Positions 1 through 10,716 of a DNA stretch of 64,000 nt are shown in pieces. A program made the position numbers and the translations under genes. Positions within the stretch are counted from its first letter, which is position 1, and each line of letters opens with the position of its first letter. This stretch comes from Cadophora sp. MPI-SDFR-AT-0126 (taxonomy: Eukaryota > Ascomycota > Leotiomycetes > Helotiales > Ploettnerulaceae), in NCBI GenBank assembly GCA_020747065.1, contig JAGMVK010000004.1, positions 682,001 to 746,000 of the forward strand, in the 5' to 3' direction. Under the pieces are notes generated by a model. That model worked only from the letters and a program-made list of their open reading frames with translations, ran no database searches and was not told the DNA's origin.

Positions 1-883
1 TGTACTTGCCCTGCATATCTCTTGCAGCCTGGAAGAAGTCATCTCCATCACTGAAACTGACAAACCCATATCCCTTGCTCTTGGTGGTTCTCTTATCCCG
101 GATAACACGAGCCTTTTGGACAGATGGCCAGCGCGAGAATGCCTTTTGGAGTGATTCGTCTGTGACTTCACCAGCAAGATTGCCTACGAATAGCCGGTAA
201 TGCGCAGGGTCCCATTCGAGGAGCGAGGAATCGGTCCAAGTAGATCCACCACCAGAACGAACAACGGTCTTAGTGTTGGTCTTCGCGTCGTTGACAACAG
301 TAGCTACACCTGTGTCGTTATGTGCCGCGCTTGTCATAGCTGCATTGCTCATGCTGGGTCCATCAGCACGTCCCCCAAGTGGAGCAGCATTCGCTGAGGT
401 CGCAGCACCTGACGTCTCACCAACTGGGTATCTTCTGACAATACCGGTATATCCACCAGAGGATGCTGTCGAGGCGTCTTTGCCAGCATATGCCGACTGC
501 CATTGTGCAATCTGCGCTGCCATTTCAGGATCCTCGTCATAGCCTCTTCCTACTGCGCCGGGCGTCTGACTGGGAGGTGCGAATGGATTGCGGATTTGTG
601 GTGCGGCACCATAGGCTGCTTCTGGTTGTGGTGGTGCAGAAAATCCATTATACGATTGCTGAGGGTACGCTGGTTGTGGATATGGGTTGTAGGCTGGTTG
701 GGGGGCAGGAGCAGCTACAGATCTAGGCGCAAAGCCAGCGAAAGACGACGATGGCGCAGCACGTCCGGCATTGTAGGCAGGTTTGAAGGCTGGTGTAGAG
801 GATGGCGGTGGTCGAGCAGGTAGAGATGGATGGGGTGAGGATGTGGATTTCGATGGGAGACCTGGAGGTGGGGGGTACGACAT
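1..883 (-). CDS. RRM RNA-binding protein, RBM42-like (3' partial)
   Basis: The first 294 residues are read in one open exon starting at the ATG complementary to 881-883; the gene runs off the left edge. The N-terminal two thirds are low-complexity, rich in Pro/Ala/Ser/Gln (MSYPPPPGLPSK start). The last ~70 residues begin an RRM: RNP2-like RLFVGNLAGEVTD at about residue 233 and RNP1-like KSKGYGFVSF at about 271. Proline-rich N-terminus plus a C-terminal RRM with these motifs is the arrangement of RBM42, a nuclear protein linked to mRNA metabolism. The family call rests on recognition of the RRM; the end of the domain and the stop codon lie outside the window. Confidence 0.8.
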   Translation of the reverse strand, partial: MSYPPPPGLPSKSTSSPHPSLPARPPPSSTPAFKPAYNAGRAAPSSSFAGFAPRSVAAPAPQPAYNPYPQPAYPQQSYNGFSAPPQPEAAYGAAPQIRNPFAPPSQTPGAVGRGYDEDPEMAAQIAQWQSAYAGKDASTASSGGYTGIVRRYPVGETSGAATSANAAPLGGRADGPSMSNAAMTSAAHNDTGVATVVNDAKTNTKTVVRSGGGSTWTDSSLLEWDPAHYRLFVGNLAGEVTDESLQKAFSRWPSVQKARVIRDKRTTKSKGYGFVSFSDGDDFFQAARDMQGKY

Positions 884-1562
884 GATGAATGATTGTACGT
901 TTGCCACTTGAGATTGTTAGACGTACCTCTTGCGCTTGCTACGCAGTGGTTTCTTTCGTATCTCGTAGCAGGTGTTGTAGGTTTAAGTCGACGCGTTTGG
1001 CTGTGTTAAGATGTGAATTCAAAGATTGAAGTGAGGCTCTTGTGGTTCATGTCGATCAGTAAAATCGAGGCTTTGCCAAGCGCGGATCGGAAAATCCAGC
1101 CTCCGGTCAGGGAGGTGGTGCGTGGAATTCAATCTGTCACTGTCCTCAATTCAAGTTCAGAACAGTAATCAGACTGAAACCGACCAAATGAACTGAGAGT
1201 CATGAATTATTATTGATTGAATTCATGAAGAATGATGACAAGTACGAGCTTGACTACCGTATCTGCTATACCTAATACGCCCGTAAGATATCAACCTCTG
1301 TTCGTCACGATGCATCACGGGTAGAGCGCACGAGTGGAACATTCGAGACCTTGGTATTGGAAGGAAAGTAATCTACGGAGAAAATGCTCATGGAGAGCTG
1401 ACAAGATGACACCGCCCCTTCAGTTTCCTACTTGCGCCATCCTTATCGCCGAAGGAGGAAGAAAAGTTTTGAATATGAACAGTAGAATCCGATTCGGTCG
1501 TGTCAAAGAAATAGCCATAAAGTCACACTAGAGTGGATAGATCATCACCCAGCAAGATCAAA
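884..1562. other. Intergenic, no gene seen
   Basis: Promoter of the RNA-binding protein gene (right to left) and 3' flank of OPY2. Only short unsupported ORFs occur; one plus-strand 65-codon frame at 1334-1531 has no recognisable family. Confidence 0.6.
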
Positions 1563-2807
1563 TCACTCTTTCAGCTCGTGCTGATCCCCAAACAGGCCAC
1601 TGTCGTTCTTCGGTGACCTATCTGTCTTCTTTGCTGGTGTCTCCTCCATCACAGCAGTGAGACTGCTGTTACTGGATTGACGGAGATTTGGCGGAGGGTC
1701 GCTGAAAGGACCTTGATCGATTGCTGGGGTATCATCGATGATAGTGATAGCATTCGAGTCTCGAGTGAGAGCGCTGGCCCGTGGAGTCATTTCGCCATCC
1801 GACACAGATGGAGCCGGAGTTCCTTTCTTCTGTGCACTCACAACTTTGACCACTTGAGGTCTGACTTGTGTAGCTGTGTTGGCGTTGTTCAGGAAGGTAG
1901 ATCCGACACTGAAAGCAGGACTAGGAGGTCCACCAGGACCAAATCTGCTGTAGTCGACAGAGGGCACAGGTGGTGTCATTTCTCCAGAAGATTGTCCATT
2001 CGATTTGACACTGACCACAGCAGCCTTGCCTCTAATCATGGTTTGGGCAGGTACTGGTGAAACCACTGCATTCTTGCCGTAGATGGTCGAAGCAACGCTG
2101 GTTCTGGCGTAGGATGTCCGATCACTCAATGCCGAGTATGTGGAGTCTCTGAGGTCGCCAGGCATGAAGAAGTGCTCTTGCTCATATCGTGGTGTACCAG
2201 CATCGGATAGGGCAATTGGAATCGGTGGAACCGGGGGAACCAACAGACCAGGAGTTGATGGAGCCGAACGGTTTGTTACGCCAGGAATATAGGCGATCTG
2301 GATGATATTGGATGCCCGAGTGAGGACAGTGGAAGCTATGGAAGCAACCGTGTGAGTCGAAGCCCTGGCATCTCTTCTCATGGTGAAATCCTTCTCTCCC
2401 TCTACCTCATCAGGATCCTCGGCCCAATTCTCTTGTTCGTATTGCTGCCTCTTCGTCTTGATACAGAATCTCCATACCAAATAGGTCACAATTGCGATGA
2501 CCGCAACTCCTCCGATGATACCGCCTGCAATAGCTCCGACATTGGGTCCTGAACTTGATGACTTTGGTGCTGTGGAGATTGTAGAGGGAGCCGCGGATGA
2601 AGCGACACAAGTGGTCTTTGAGCACTCATTACAAGTCTGTGGAACGAGGGAGCAAATTTGACCATCTGGGCATGTTGCCGGGCAGCTGGGTGCTACATCT
2701 TGACATTCTACACATCGACGAAAGAGGGAGGGAAATGAGGCTGAATGAAAGTTAGTTGGCTCTGTTGACGGGAGAAAGAAGTACGCACTGGATCCATAGG
2801 ATGCCAT
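1563..2807 (-). CDS. OPY2: OPY2-like HOG-pathway membrane anchor
   Basis: Single-pass membrane protein that in yeast anchors the adaptor Ste50 and links the osmosensing branch to the HOG MAP kinase cascade. Predicted 398 aa from two exons; a 48-nt intron (2741-2788, GTGCGT donor, CTAAC, CAG) follows a 19-nt first exon. The intron is 3n with no stop, so an unspliced reading adds 16 residues, but the spliced start MASYGSTSFPSLFRRC fits the family better. Directly visible: an extracellular Cys-rich OPY2 motif (CVECQ, CPATC, CNECSKTTC), then the TM segment AIAGGIIGGVAVIAIVTYLV, then a long Ser/Thr/Pro-rich cytoplasmic tail. No signal peptide is evident before the Cys cluster. Confidence 0.88.
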   Translation of the reverse strand: MASYGSSAYFFLPSTEPTNFHSASFPSLFRRCVECQDVAPSCPATCPDGQICSLVPQTCNECSKTTCVASSAAPSTISTAPKSSSSGPNVGAIAGGIIGGVAVIAIVTYLVWRFCIKTKRQQYEQENWAEDPDEVEGEKDFTMRRDARASTHTVASIASTVLTRASNIIQIAYIPGVTNRSAPSTPGLLVPPVPPIPIALSDAGTPRYEQEHFFMPGDLRDSTYSALSDRTSYARTSVASTIYGKNAVVSPVPAQTMIRGKAAVVSVKSNGQSSGEMTPPVPSVDYSRFGPGGPPSPAFSVGSTFLNNANTATQVRPQVVKVVSAQKKGTPAPSVSDGEMTPRASALTRDSNAITIIDDTPAIDQGPFSDPPPNLRQSSNSSLTAVMEETPAKKTDRSPKNDSGLFGDQHELKE

Positions 2808-3872
2808 GATGGATTGTGATGTGAATTATGTACCAGACAAAGATAGATGATTGTGGATGAGTGACGCTTCGTGAGGCTCGAGGGCGAGTGAAATGGTCGT
2901 CGTGATAGAGGTCGTGATGGAAGCAAGGGTTCTCTCTCAAAGGATTCCCGAATGTCTGCACCGCAGGGTATCGCGGATTATCAGAATGTACGGATCGAGG
3001 GAAATTATTTGTATCGCTGATACAGGTTCGGGAGGTGAAGAAAGAATTGTTCGAAGAGCTGCGAATTCCCGTGGGTGGTCGAGAGGCTTACTGGGGCTGC
3101 GGTCGCAGGAGCTGACGAGCGATAACGAGTGTGGAAGAGAACAAGCTCTATGTTTGAAGTTGACGAGACCGGTACACCTACATCGGCATCGATGTCGAGG
3201 AGCACACAATCAGCAACGACAGTGCGATGACTTGAAGATGCGATGCGGCGATGGGATGTCGTTGAGCAGTCGTGTCGATCGATGAGATGGTCGAGCGAAG
3301 GTGCTGAAGATCAGAGGGAAGAACGAGACGAGAGAGTGCGGATCTTTGGAGGGCTGCGCGGCGCTGCGCTGGGGCAGAGGCAGGCACAAGCGGGCACTGG
3401 ACTGGGCTGAGCGGGTGGGCAAAACAAGTGGTCTGGGTTCTGCCCCTGAAATGAAATGGGGCACGGCAGAGATCAAAGGATCACCCGAGACCAACCAAAC
3501 AATTGCTCCACCTTGTTTACATAAGCTTAATCTCACAGGATAATGCATGTATTCATCCCTCGCATCATGACTATCGAGCATCAGACTTGTATGTACTGTA
3601 TCTTACAGGATCTTTGCATCTCTGTAATATTCGAGTATTCCAGCATGGCTTGCTTCGATCATTGTCGTTTTCATATGGGCATGGTCCAGTTGTTCCGGAG
3701 TAAGGCTAGCTCATCGAGTGAAAATTCCAATCAAAGGAAGTATTACATTCCTCAGAATATTCCATTTAATCCCATTTCAATAGCTACGGTATTCAACATT
3801 CTGTAGTCTTAGTCCTGTAGGTTAAGTTTCACCATTGTCCAAATCATCTTACCCCAAGGAAACCCCTCAATC
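2808..3872. other. Long intergenic, divergent promoter
   Basis: About 1.06 kb between the divergently transcribed OPY2 (minus) and the kinase-like gene (plus). Several overlapping short ORFs on both strands look like chance frames in GC-richer DNA (2890-3480). No protein family recognised. Confidence 0.6.
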
Positions 3873-5069
3873 ATGGATCCCAGAATACCCGTCAAATCGA
3901 CCAAGGTGCCAGTTCAACCGCGTTATATACCCCAGGATCCCTCAGAACTCCAACATATTGCCTCCACAATCAAGGTTGTGCGTACCAGCGACCAGAGCAA
4001 GTTTCTCGCTACCAAGGTCCCCAAAGTCTTCGTGAAGGACACCAATGGAAATCCTACAGAGACATTACTGGCAGATGTCATCTTACCAGTGGCAGCTGTG
4101 CCTATATCTCTCATCCTGAACCATCCTAACATCATCTCCCTTGTCGATATCGTCACGAACTCCAATTTGGAAGGCACTTCTACTGCAGCAGGTCCATATG
4201 GAGATATCACGGTCTGGGAAGACATGGATGCAGGCTCGCTCTCCTATCTCCTCCCATCAGCATCCACATACCCACCATTCCATGATGAAGCGACTTGGCA
4301 CGTTCTCGCCTCGCAAAACTACAATCGTCCTGCCCTTCCTGAAGGCCTTTGTTGGCATGTTCTGAGAAGCATTTCCCGCGCTCTGCTCTGGTTGCATTAT
4401 GGCGTCAAGGAGACTATCGGTAAACCAGGTGATTTCCAAAAACATGACGATGACTGGCATGCGATTCTGATTATGGATGTCAGTCCAGGCCAGGTCTGGT
4501 TCAAGAGACCTGTAGGAGAAGAGACGTATGGAGAGTGTAAGTTGGGCGGGTTTCAATGGGCTAAAGTCACTGGAGCCGTGGGTGGAAAAGTGGCGAATGC
4601 GCAGATGGTGGAGAATGCTCCTCTACAAAAGCAATATTTCTTTCCTCCTGTAGGTTCCATTCATCATAACATCAATATCATGTATATTGATCATGTATTC
4701 TAACTTAGCTTACAGGAAGTGTACAAGAACACACATTCTCACAGTCGCTCTAGTGAGATCTGGCAACTTGGCGCTACCATCTACACGATGATGACGGGCA
4801 TCCCGCCGCCCAGACTGTATGAGTACAGCTGGCAGATATCGCGGATGAATGATGGCGGATATTCTCAAGAGCTTAGACATATCGTTGGAGACATGATCCA
4901 GATGCATCCAGATGATCGACCCAATGCCATTGATCTCGTTAATAGAGTTGATGACCAATGGAGGAAGTGGAGGGCGACCTCGAAGCAGGGTGCACAGGTT
5001 GTTGATATTCTGGATCGCCAATTTGAGATGCAATCGTTGGGTGTGTCTTATGGTGGGCTGGTCTTCTAG
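3873..5069 (+). CDS. Divergent protein kinase-like protein (possible pseudokinase)
   Basis: Two exons (3873-4649 and 4716-5069) flank a 66-nt intron with GTAGGT donor, CTAAC branch and CAG acceptor; 376 aa. The fold is recognisable as Ser/Thr kinase: FLATKVPK around residue 48 could hold the beta-3 lysine, LNHPNIISLVDI precedes helix-C/beta-4, and the C-lobe contains SSEIWQLGATIYTMMTG (the usual D-x-W-x-x-G region) and DDRPNAIDLVNR (the final R). The catalytic loop reads IMDVSPGQVWF instead of HRDLKPxN, and the DFG position reads KLGGFQW, so the metal-binding Asp appears absent. It may therefore bind rather than phosphorylate. The nearest flavour is NEK-like, but I cannot assign a named subfamily. 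Confidence 0.72.
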
Positions 5070-5351
5070 ACTAATAGGTGCACTTATGAGCCGCCGATGA
5101 GGACTGGTGCAAGAGGAGAATGCTTTATAGTCACTTTGCCTTCTATTATTTTCTATCAATCTACGCAAGCTATCCTTGCCTATCCAGACTACACAGAAAT
5201 TTCTCTAACATTTACTTCCATCCACATCTATCGTCTCCTCAAAAAAGCTATTCGGTCCTTCCAAAGAAATCTAATGACGAAGCATAGAGTCCAAAATCGG
5301 CTAAGCGTTGCCCTCTTCTGCCTCAACATTCGATACCTGTTCCCAGACCTC

Positions 5352-6769
5352 CTAAGCAAAAGCCTCCCTCAACGCCTCAACCATAAACGTAATCGTATCC
5401 CTCCCCTGCTGCAAAACACCATCCATAGCCAGAAACGGATGCGGCATTCCTTTCATAACCTTCAAATCAGCACACACACCCGCCTTAGTCAACTTCTCCG
5501 CATAAGCCACACCTTCGCTCCTCAACACGTCCAATTCGCCCACCACAACTAGTGCTTTGGGCTGCTTTTCCCATCCGCTTTTGTACAAGAGGGGACTGGC
5601 TTCCGGGTCTGCCCATGTTTCCGGGTTGGGGAGGTAGTGCTTCCTGTACCTGGATCACGGATAAACGGTAAGCTACCATCACTTCAAACTCTCAAAGGAG
5701 CCAAATGGCTCGTGATCTCGCTCAACACTCACCATAGCATCTTCAGCGCCGGTAACGCAGGCGTAAACTCATTCTCTCTCCACGACACCGTGTTCTTCGT
5801 ATTTGCCGTATTATCCGTCACCGGCACAATAAGCAATTGCATCACGAATTTCGGGACGATAGATGGTGCAGAGAGAGCTTTATGACACATGATAGCAGCG
5901 AGGTTTCCGCCAGCCGAGGAGCCGCCTATGGCAACTTTGGTGAGGTCGAGTGAGAGGAGGGATACTGCTGTTGATTGGAGCCATAGGAGAGCTTCCCAGG
6001 AGTCGTGGACTGCTGCAGGGTAAGGGTTCTCGGGGGCGAGTCTGTATGAATGTTAAAAAAGGAATATTGAATTTTAAGAGCCTCCTGCGTTCTCGGACTG
6101 GTCTTAGGGCTCATGGAATGAAGCATTTGTTGGGGCTGGGGAGATGAACGGTAAGCGAAAGTCAAAAGTAAACATACCTGTAATCTACCGAGATGACCAC
6201 GCAGTTCGCTCTCTTGCAAAGGTTCGTGCACACTACATTCTCTGTATCGATATTCCCTCTAAGCAGTGTTTTTCAATCAGTAATATTCTCTTGAGTGGAG
6301 TTCGATGACTTAAGATCAATCGACCCTCTGGACATGCGAAGACGGGGTCCTGAAGCGAGGCGAGGCGGTACTCGCTCAACAAATTTCAATACTTCTTACA
6401 GTTGAATTGAGAAAAGACTCACAGGACCCAGCCTCCACCATGATAATACACCATAACGGGCCATCCCCCTTCCGGCATCTTCCCCTCCGGCGTAAACACT
6501 CTGACCATCACATCAGGCCCCTCACTCTCCCTTCTCCTCACACTGTAATCCTTCGTACTACCAACCTGCAGCAATTCTCCTCCACCAGGAATCAGTATCC
6601 CAGACGTCCTAGATGCTTCAACAGGCTGTAAATGCACTTGCTGCTTATCGAAGATATGCTCATCGTAGAAAGCACGGTAGACGGGGTCTAGCTTGTCTTT
6701 GATGGAGTGGTGGAGAGGGTATGGTGGGTGGGGACCGAAGTTATAGGGTATAGGGGTGATGGAACCCAT
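5352..6769 (-). CDS. Alpha/beta hydrolase, HSL-family esterase/lipase
   Basis: Four exons (6769-6423, 6258-6178, 6041-5733, 5649-5352) code for 344 aa. The hormone-sensitive-lipase type is shown by the oxyanion-hole motif YYHGGGWVL (end of exon 1), SVDYRLAPENPYPAA (exon 2/3 junction), the nucleophile elbow GGSSAGG, and the late acid and histidine in GELDVLRSEG and GMPHPFLAMDG. Introns are 164, 136 and 83 nt; each junction restores these conserved blocks, which supports the splice sites. No signal peptide, so likely cytosolic carboxylesterase; the substrate cannot be inferred. It is convergent with the kinase-like gene, with 282 bp between stops. Confidence 0.88.
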
Positions 6770-7469
6770 TGTAGCTGTCCCAACTCAAGAAAAAGGTATT
6801 TGAAATATGAAGATATACTTTCCGTGCACTTGGAGATGGGGGTACATTTCCCATCTTGCGTGGGGGTCTCGCATGTTTAAGTACTCGTTCCACACAGACA
6901 GACAAGCCACTGACGAAGCCCCATCTTTCCGGCTGTTACTCTTCCTATCCCTAGGTAGGTAGCTATTTAAATAGCACTGCTTTATTGGCGTCAGAGTGCG
7001 TGTGCGATAGAGGAAGATAGATAAAGTCTATCCAGTAGTGCTCGTTGATCATTTACGTGTGGAGCTCGAGAGCGAGCTCAAAGTGGGATGTTAAGGAAGA
7101 TGTGAGGAGGCATCCAATCGGCTGCCTTCCATACCTTACCTGAGATACGTAGAAATGATGCAGTCGTACCGTTCTTTGGTTTGTGCAAATGAAATGGCTG
7201 TTGCTTATCTTTTCCGTATTCTGTTACGCTGTGTTGATTGAAGACCTGTGTATACACGAAGATGATTCTCTCGATGTACCTGTGGGTACAACCTAACGTT
7301 GAATCTGAGACCCGATCTCGGCACTCAGAAAAGATTGCCCCACCACTTACAACCCCGCTCTAAACTTTAACATCTTCGACTTCAGCTTCGAATCCGCGAT
7401 TTAGAATACGTCGAGGCTTGCCAATTGGACTTCAGATTCTCTTCACCGCTTCAAGCCTCACGACCAACA
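6770..7469. promoter_or_regulatory. Divergent promoter region, esterase / HOM6
   Basis: Seven hundred bases between divergent starts. No ORF of interest; no site was identified with confidence, in particular no clear Gcn4/Cpc1 TGACTCA was noted close to HOM6. Confidence 0.5.
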
Positions 7470-8612
7470 ATGTCTGCAGCTAAAGAAGTTTACATTGCAG
7501 TGATCGGTGAGTACAGGCCTGCCCGCCTCTTCGAGCAAAACTAATAGCTTCCAGGTGCTGGCGGGGTTGGAAAATGCTTTCTCTCCCAGCTTGAAGGTCT
7601 CTCCAAGCGCTCTTCCAGCAAATTATCGCTCATTTTCGTCTCCCGGAGCAAGACAGCCCTCTACAGTCCGAAATACACCGCCCTACCTTACGACAACATC
7701 TCCACCGTCCTCGCAGAATCAAAGCAAGAACCACTCTCTGTACCCAAGATCATCGAATACCTCTCCGCAGCTCCAGCAAAGGTGGTCCTTGTCGATAACA
7801 CTAGCTCGCAAGATGTCGCAGATGCATATCCAGCATTCCTTGCGAAAGGAATCAGCATCGTTACGCCGAACAAGAAGGCTTTCTCGGGTTCATACAAGCT
7901 GTGGCAGGATATCTTCTCCGCAGCTTCTACGTCCGGCGCAAAGGTCTACCATGAGAGTTCTGTCGGAGCGGGACTGCCGGTTATCTCCACCTTGAAGGAG
8001 CTGGTTGATACTGGAGACGAGGTTACGAGAATTGAGGGTGTGTTCAGCGGTACCATGTCCTTCTTGTTCAACTCGTTTGCACCAACTGAAGGGTCGGGGG
8101 GTAAATGGTCGGCGGAGGTTAAGAAGGCGAAGGAACTGGGCTACACAGAGCCAGACCCAAGAGATGACTTGAACGGATTGGATGTTGCCAGAAAGTTGAC
8201 GATATTGGCTCGTTTAGCTGGGCTACCGGTTGAATCACCTACTTCATTCCCGGTTCAGAGCTTGATTCCAAAAGAATTGGAGAGCGTTTCGAGTGGAGAT
8301 GAGTTCTTGCAGAAGCTACCCGAATTCGATTCGCAGATGGAGGAGACAAAGGTTGCTGCTGAGAAGGAAGGAAAGGTGGTACGATTCGTGGGAAGCATTG
8401 ATGTGGCTAAGAAGGAGGTGAAAGTTGGACTGGAGAAGTTCGATCGATCTCATCCAATTGCCGCATTGAAGGGAAGTGATAACATTATCAGCTTCTACAC
8501 CAAGCGGTACGGCGCCAACCCCTTGATCATTCAAGGTGCTGGAGCCGGAGGCGATGTCACAGCTATGGGAGTAACTGGAGATTTGATAAAAGTCCTGGAG
8601 CGTTTGACTTGA
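7470..8612 (+). CDS. HOM6: Homoserine dehydrogenase
   Basis: NAD(P)-dependent reduction of aspartate semialdehyde to homoserine, the branch-point step to threonine and methionine. A 37-nt first exon (7470-7506), a 48-nt intron (7507-7554) and one large exon give 364 aa, normal for monofunctional fungal enzymes. The intron interrupts the Rossmann motif; splicing yields AVIGAGGVGKCFLSQL. Other hallmarks are VVLVDNTSSQDVAD, the loop GISIVTPNKKAFSG, SVGAGLPVISTLKEL, GVFSGTMSFLFN, and EPDPRDDLNGLDVARKLTIL with the catalytic Asp/Lys region. The C-terminus QGAGAGGDVTAMGVTGDL is typical. The ATG has a sensible context (caacaATGtc). The preceding pathway enzyme HOM2 lies at 19.7 kb. Confidence 0.96.
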
Positions 8613-8684
8613 TCCTCTTTCAAAGAGCGACGACAATGGATAAAAGTAATGGATAAAAGTTGTTACTTTTAACACAAGCCATCC

Positions 8685-9089
8685 TTATGTGACATTACTG
8701 CTCCCTCTGTTATGTCCTTGTCTTTCCAACCGCTTCTTTAATCCTCCCATCGTATTGTCCACAGACTCAACAGGTGTCCCTGGACTTGTTAGACTGAAGC
8801 TCCTGGGTTTCCCGCTTGGCCGCTCACTTAAGCTGGGAGCTCTCGGTCGTGGTCTGTTTCTTGCTCGCCCGCCGAGGTAAGGAAGTTCGTAGGTCGCAGC
8901 TCGAAATACGTAAAGTATCATGTCGTATATTATCAACAGGAACCATGGACCGATTGCTAGTATTCCAAGCATGAGCTGTTCGTGTTAGTCTCTAGTACTC
9001 TGCAGAGGACCGAAATAGCTCACGAAGATCCGGATAGCCCATGTTTCGATGAATGAGATGCTCGGCGGTAGTATTGAGAACCAAGACAT
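8685..9089 (-). CDS. Small membrane protein, unknown function
   Basis: Two exons (9089-9024, 8975-8685) around a 48-nt intron (GTGAGC donor, CTAAC, CAG) give 118 aa. After splicing, SFIETWAIRIFLMLGILAI joins the hydrophobic stretch GPWFLLIIYDMILYVFRAATYELPY, so one or two TM helices sit in the N-terminal half; the C-terminal half is basic and Ser/Pro/Arg-rich (RARNRPRPRAPSLSERPSG). Splicing is supported because both sides are membrane-like and in phase. The gene is convergent with HOM6 (72 bp between stops). I do not recognise a named family; fungal genomes contain many such short conserved membrane proteins. Confidence 0.7.
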
Positions 9090-9442
9090 GACTTATTGTA
9101 TCGGAGGGATGTCCTGTGGAATCCGGGGATCCGAAGAGCTCGCGATATTGCGGGAGAATCTGCCAAGGGTCTGATGGGGTGGTTTGCCTTTGATTGAATG
9201 GGGCTCCCTGCTGTTGATGCCAGAAACAGAGCCTCTTGGCCCCTGCTCACATGTTTAGCTTCTTCCGACAAAACAACCCCACCACCCCGCAAGTACCTCT
9301 AGAATGAGGTTCGACAATGCAATGAATGCGCAAGAGATTATATAAGGTCGCGATGCCTCGAGTCTGCATCATTAGAAGCTCGACGGCTGCTAGCTTCTCT
9401 AGCTGAGTGTCAGCCGAAGTTCCGGTTTTCCAACGGCTCACC

Positions 9443-10270
9443 ATGTCTTCACTATCAAAGGACGCGCTGCCTTTTCCAGCAGCCAGCAGATTATTCCTCG
9501 AGTCCTACCTTCCACCTATTAACCATGATCAAGCCGACAACTCTCAGTACCCTTTCACGACAGTCACATTCGCAACGTCTCTCGATTCCCAGCTCGCCCT
9601 CTTCCCTGGAACACAAACCGTTCTCTCTGGCCCTCAGTCGAAAGCAATGACACACTACCTTCGATCCCGGCACGATGCAATACTCATTGGTGTCGGTACA
9701 GCAGTGGCAGATAATCCTGGCCTGAACTGTCGGATCGAAGGGGTTGGTGGGTACGGTAGCCACGGGTTAGGGGGACAGCCACGGCCGATTGTCATTGATC
9801 CTCATGCGCGCTGGGATTTCACAGAAAAGAACAAGATATTCCAGCTGGCGAAGGAGGGTAAGGGGAGAGCGCCATATATTATCACTACGCTTTCGAATCC
9901 TCCTGCAGGGAAAGCAGCTCTTCTGGAGAAAGCTGGCGGCAAGTACATCACACTGGTACCAGGAGCAAGCAATGACAAGCTGGAATGGAGAGACATTCTC
10001 CAAGCTTTGAAAGCAGAAGGTTTACGGAGTGTTATGATTGAAGGCGGTGCGGCTGTCATAAATGCCCTGTTAGTCCCCGAATATTTTTCGGTCATTAGCT
10101 CAGTCATTGTCACTATTGCACCGACTTGGCTAGGAGAAGGAGGTGTGGTTGTATCGCCTCCTCGACGGACTGAAGAAGGCAGGGCAATTTCTGCCGCAAG
10201 GCTGAGGCATGTCCAGTGGCATCCATTTGGAGAGGATGTGGTGCTATGTGGAGACTTCCAAGACTCATGA
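9443..10270 (+). CDS. RIB7: Diaminohydroxyphosphoribosylamino-pyrimidine reductase (riboflavin)
   Basis: NADPH-dependent reductase of the second riboflavin step, converting the ribosylamino-pyrimidine phosphate to its ribitylamino form. Single exon, 275 aa from the ATG at 9443 (tcaccATGt); the open frame extends 12 codons upstream but without an earlier ATG. RibD C-terminal-type features: TVTFATSLDSQLAL, RSRHDAILIGVGTAVADNP, RPIVIDPHARW, and GLRSVMIEGGAAVINALL, the conserved nucleotide-binding Gly-Gly region near residue 200. No deaminase domain is present, as expected for the fungal monofunctional enzyme. It is divergent from the small membrane-protein gene, with about 350 bp between starts. 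Confidence 0.94.
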   Translation: MSSLSKDALPFPAASRLFLESYLPPINHDQADNSQYPFTTVTFATSLDSQLALFPGTQTVLSGPQSKAMTHYLRSRHDAILIGVGTAVADNPGLNCRIEGVGGYGSHGLGGQPRPIVIDPHARWDFTEKNKIFQLAKEGKGRAPYIITTLSNPPAGKAALLEKAGGKYITLVPGASNDKLEWRDILQALKAEGLRSVMIEGGAAVINALLVPEYFSVISSVIVTIAPTWLGEGGVVVSPPRRTEEGRAISAARLRHVQWHPFGEDVVLCGDFQDS

Positions 10271-10716
10271 GTTCCCTTCGTTGTAGACTCGTATCGTATA
10301 TTCGTCTTTCTCGAGGTTTAAAGCAGGTAGGTACATTGCAACGTTCTGGAGAAATCAAGCACCCAGAGGATCTTCTGCATCAGATCAAGTCAAGAAGACA
10401 AGTGTGTTTAGTAGGACGTTGTAGTGGCACTGCTCTAGCTCTCGGTTACGAACAAAATGTCAAGTCACGCTACAAAAATGATCTCCTTTCCTTCAATTTC
10501 TTTATTTAGAGTCTCTTTTCCTTTTCGTAATTCCATAGCTTATGTCTCCCCAGAGCTTTTAACGGTTAAGTTACATTCTACTTCCCTTCATGTTCGTTTG
10601 ATTCATACATTGATCATCTTCTTCAATCAGCTGAGTATTCGCAGTGTCCGATAGCACCGACTTCAGGGAGGATAAGACTATGCGGACCTTGCAGCATCTA
10701 AAGCCTTTATCGTTAC
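10271..10716. other. Intergenic, no gene seen
   Basis: Downstream flank of RIB7; AT-rich, with only overlapping short ORFs that show no family resemblance. Confidence 0.5.

Noticed and set aside
9407..9442. Upstream extension of RIB7
   Set aside because: It begins at a GTG in frame; no ATG there, and ATG 9443 has a good context.
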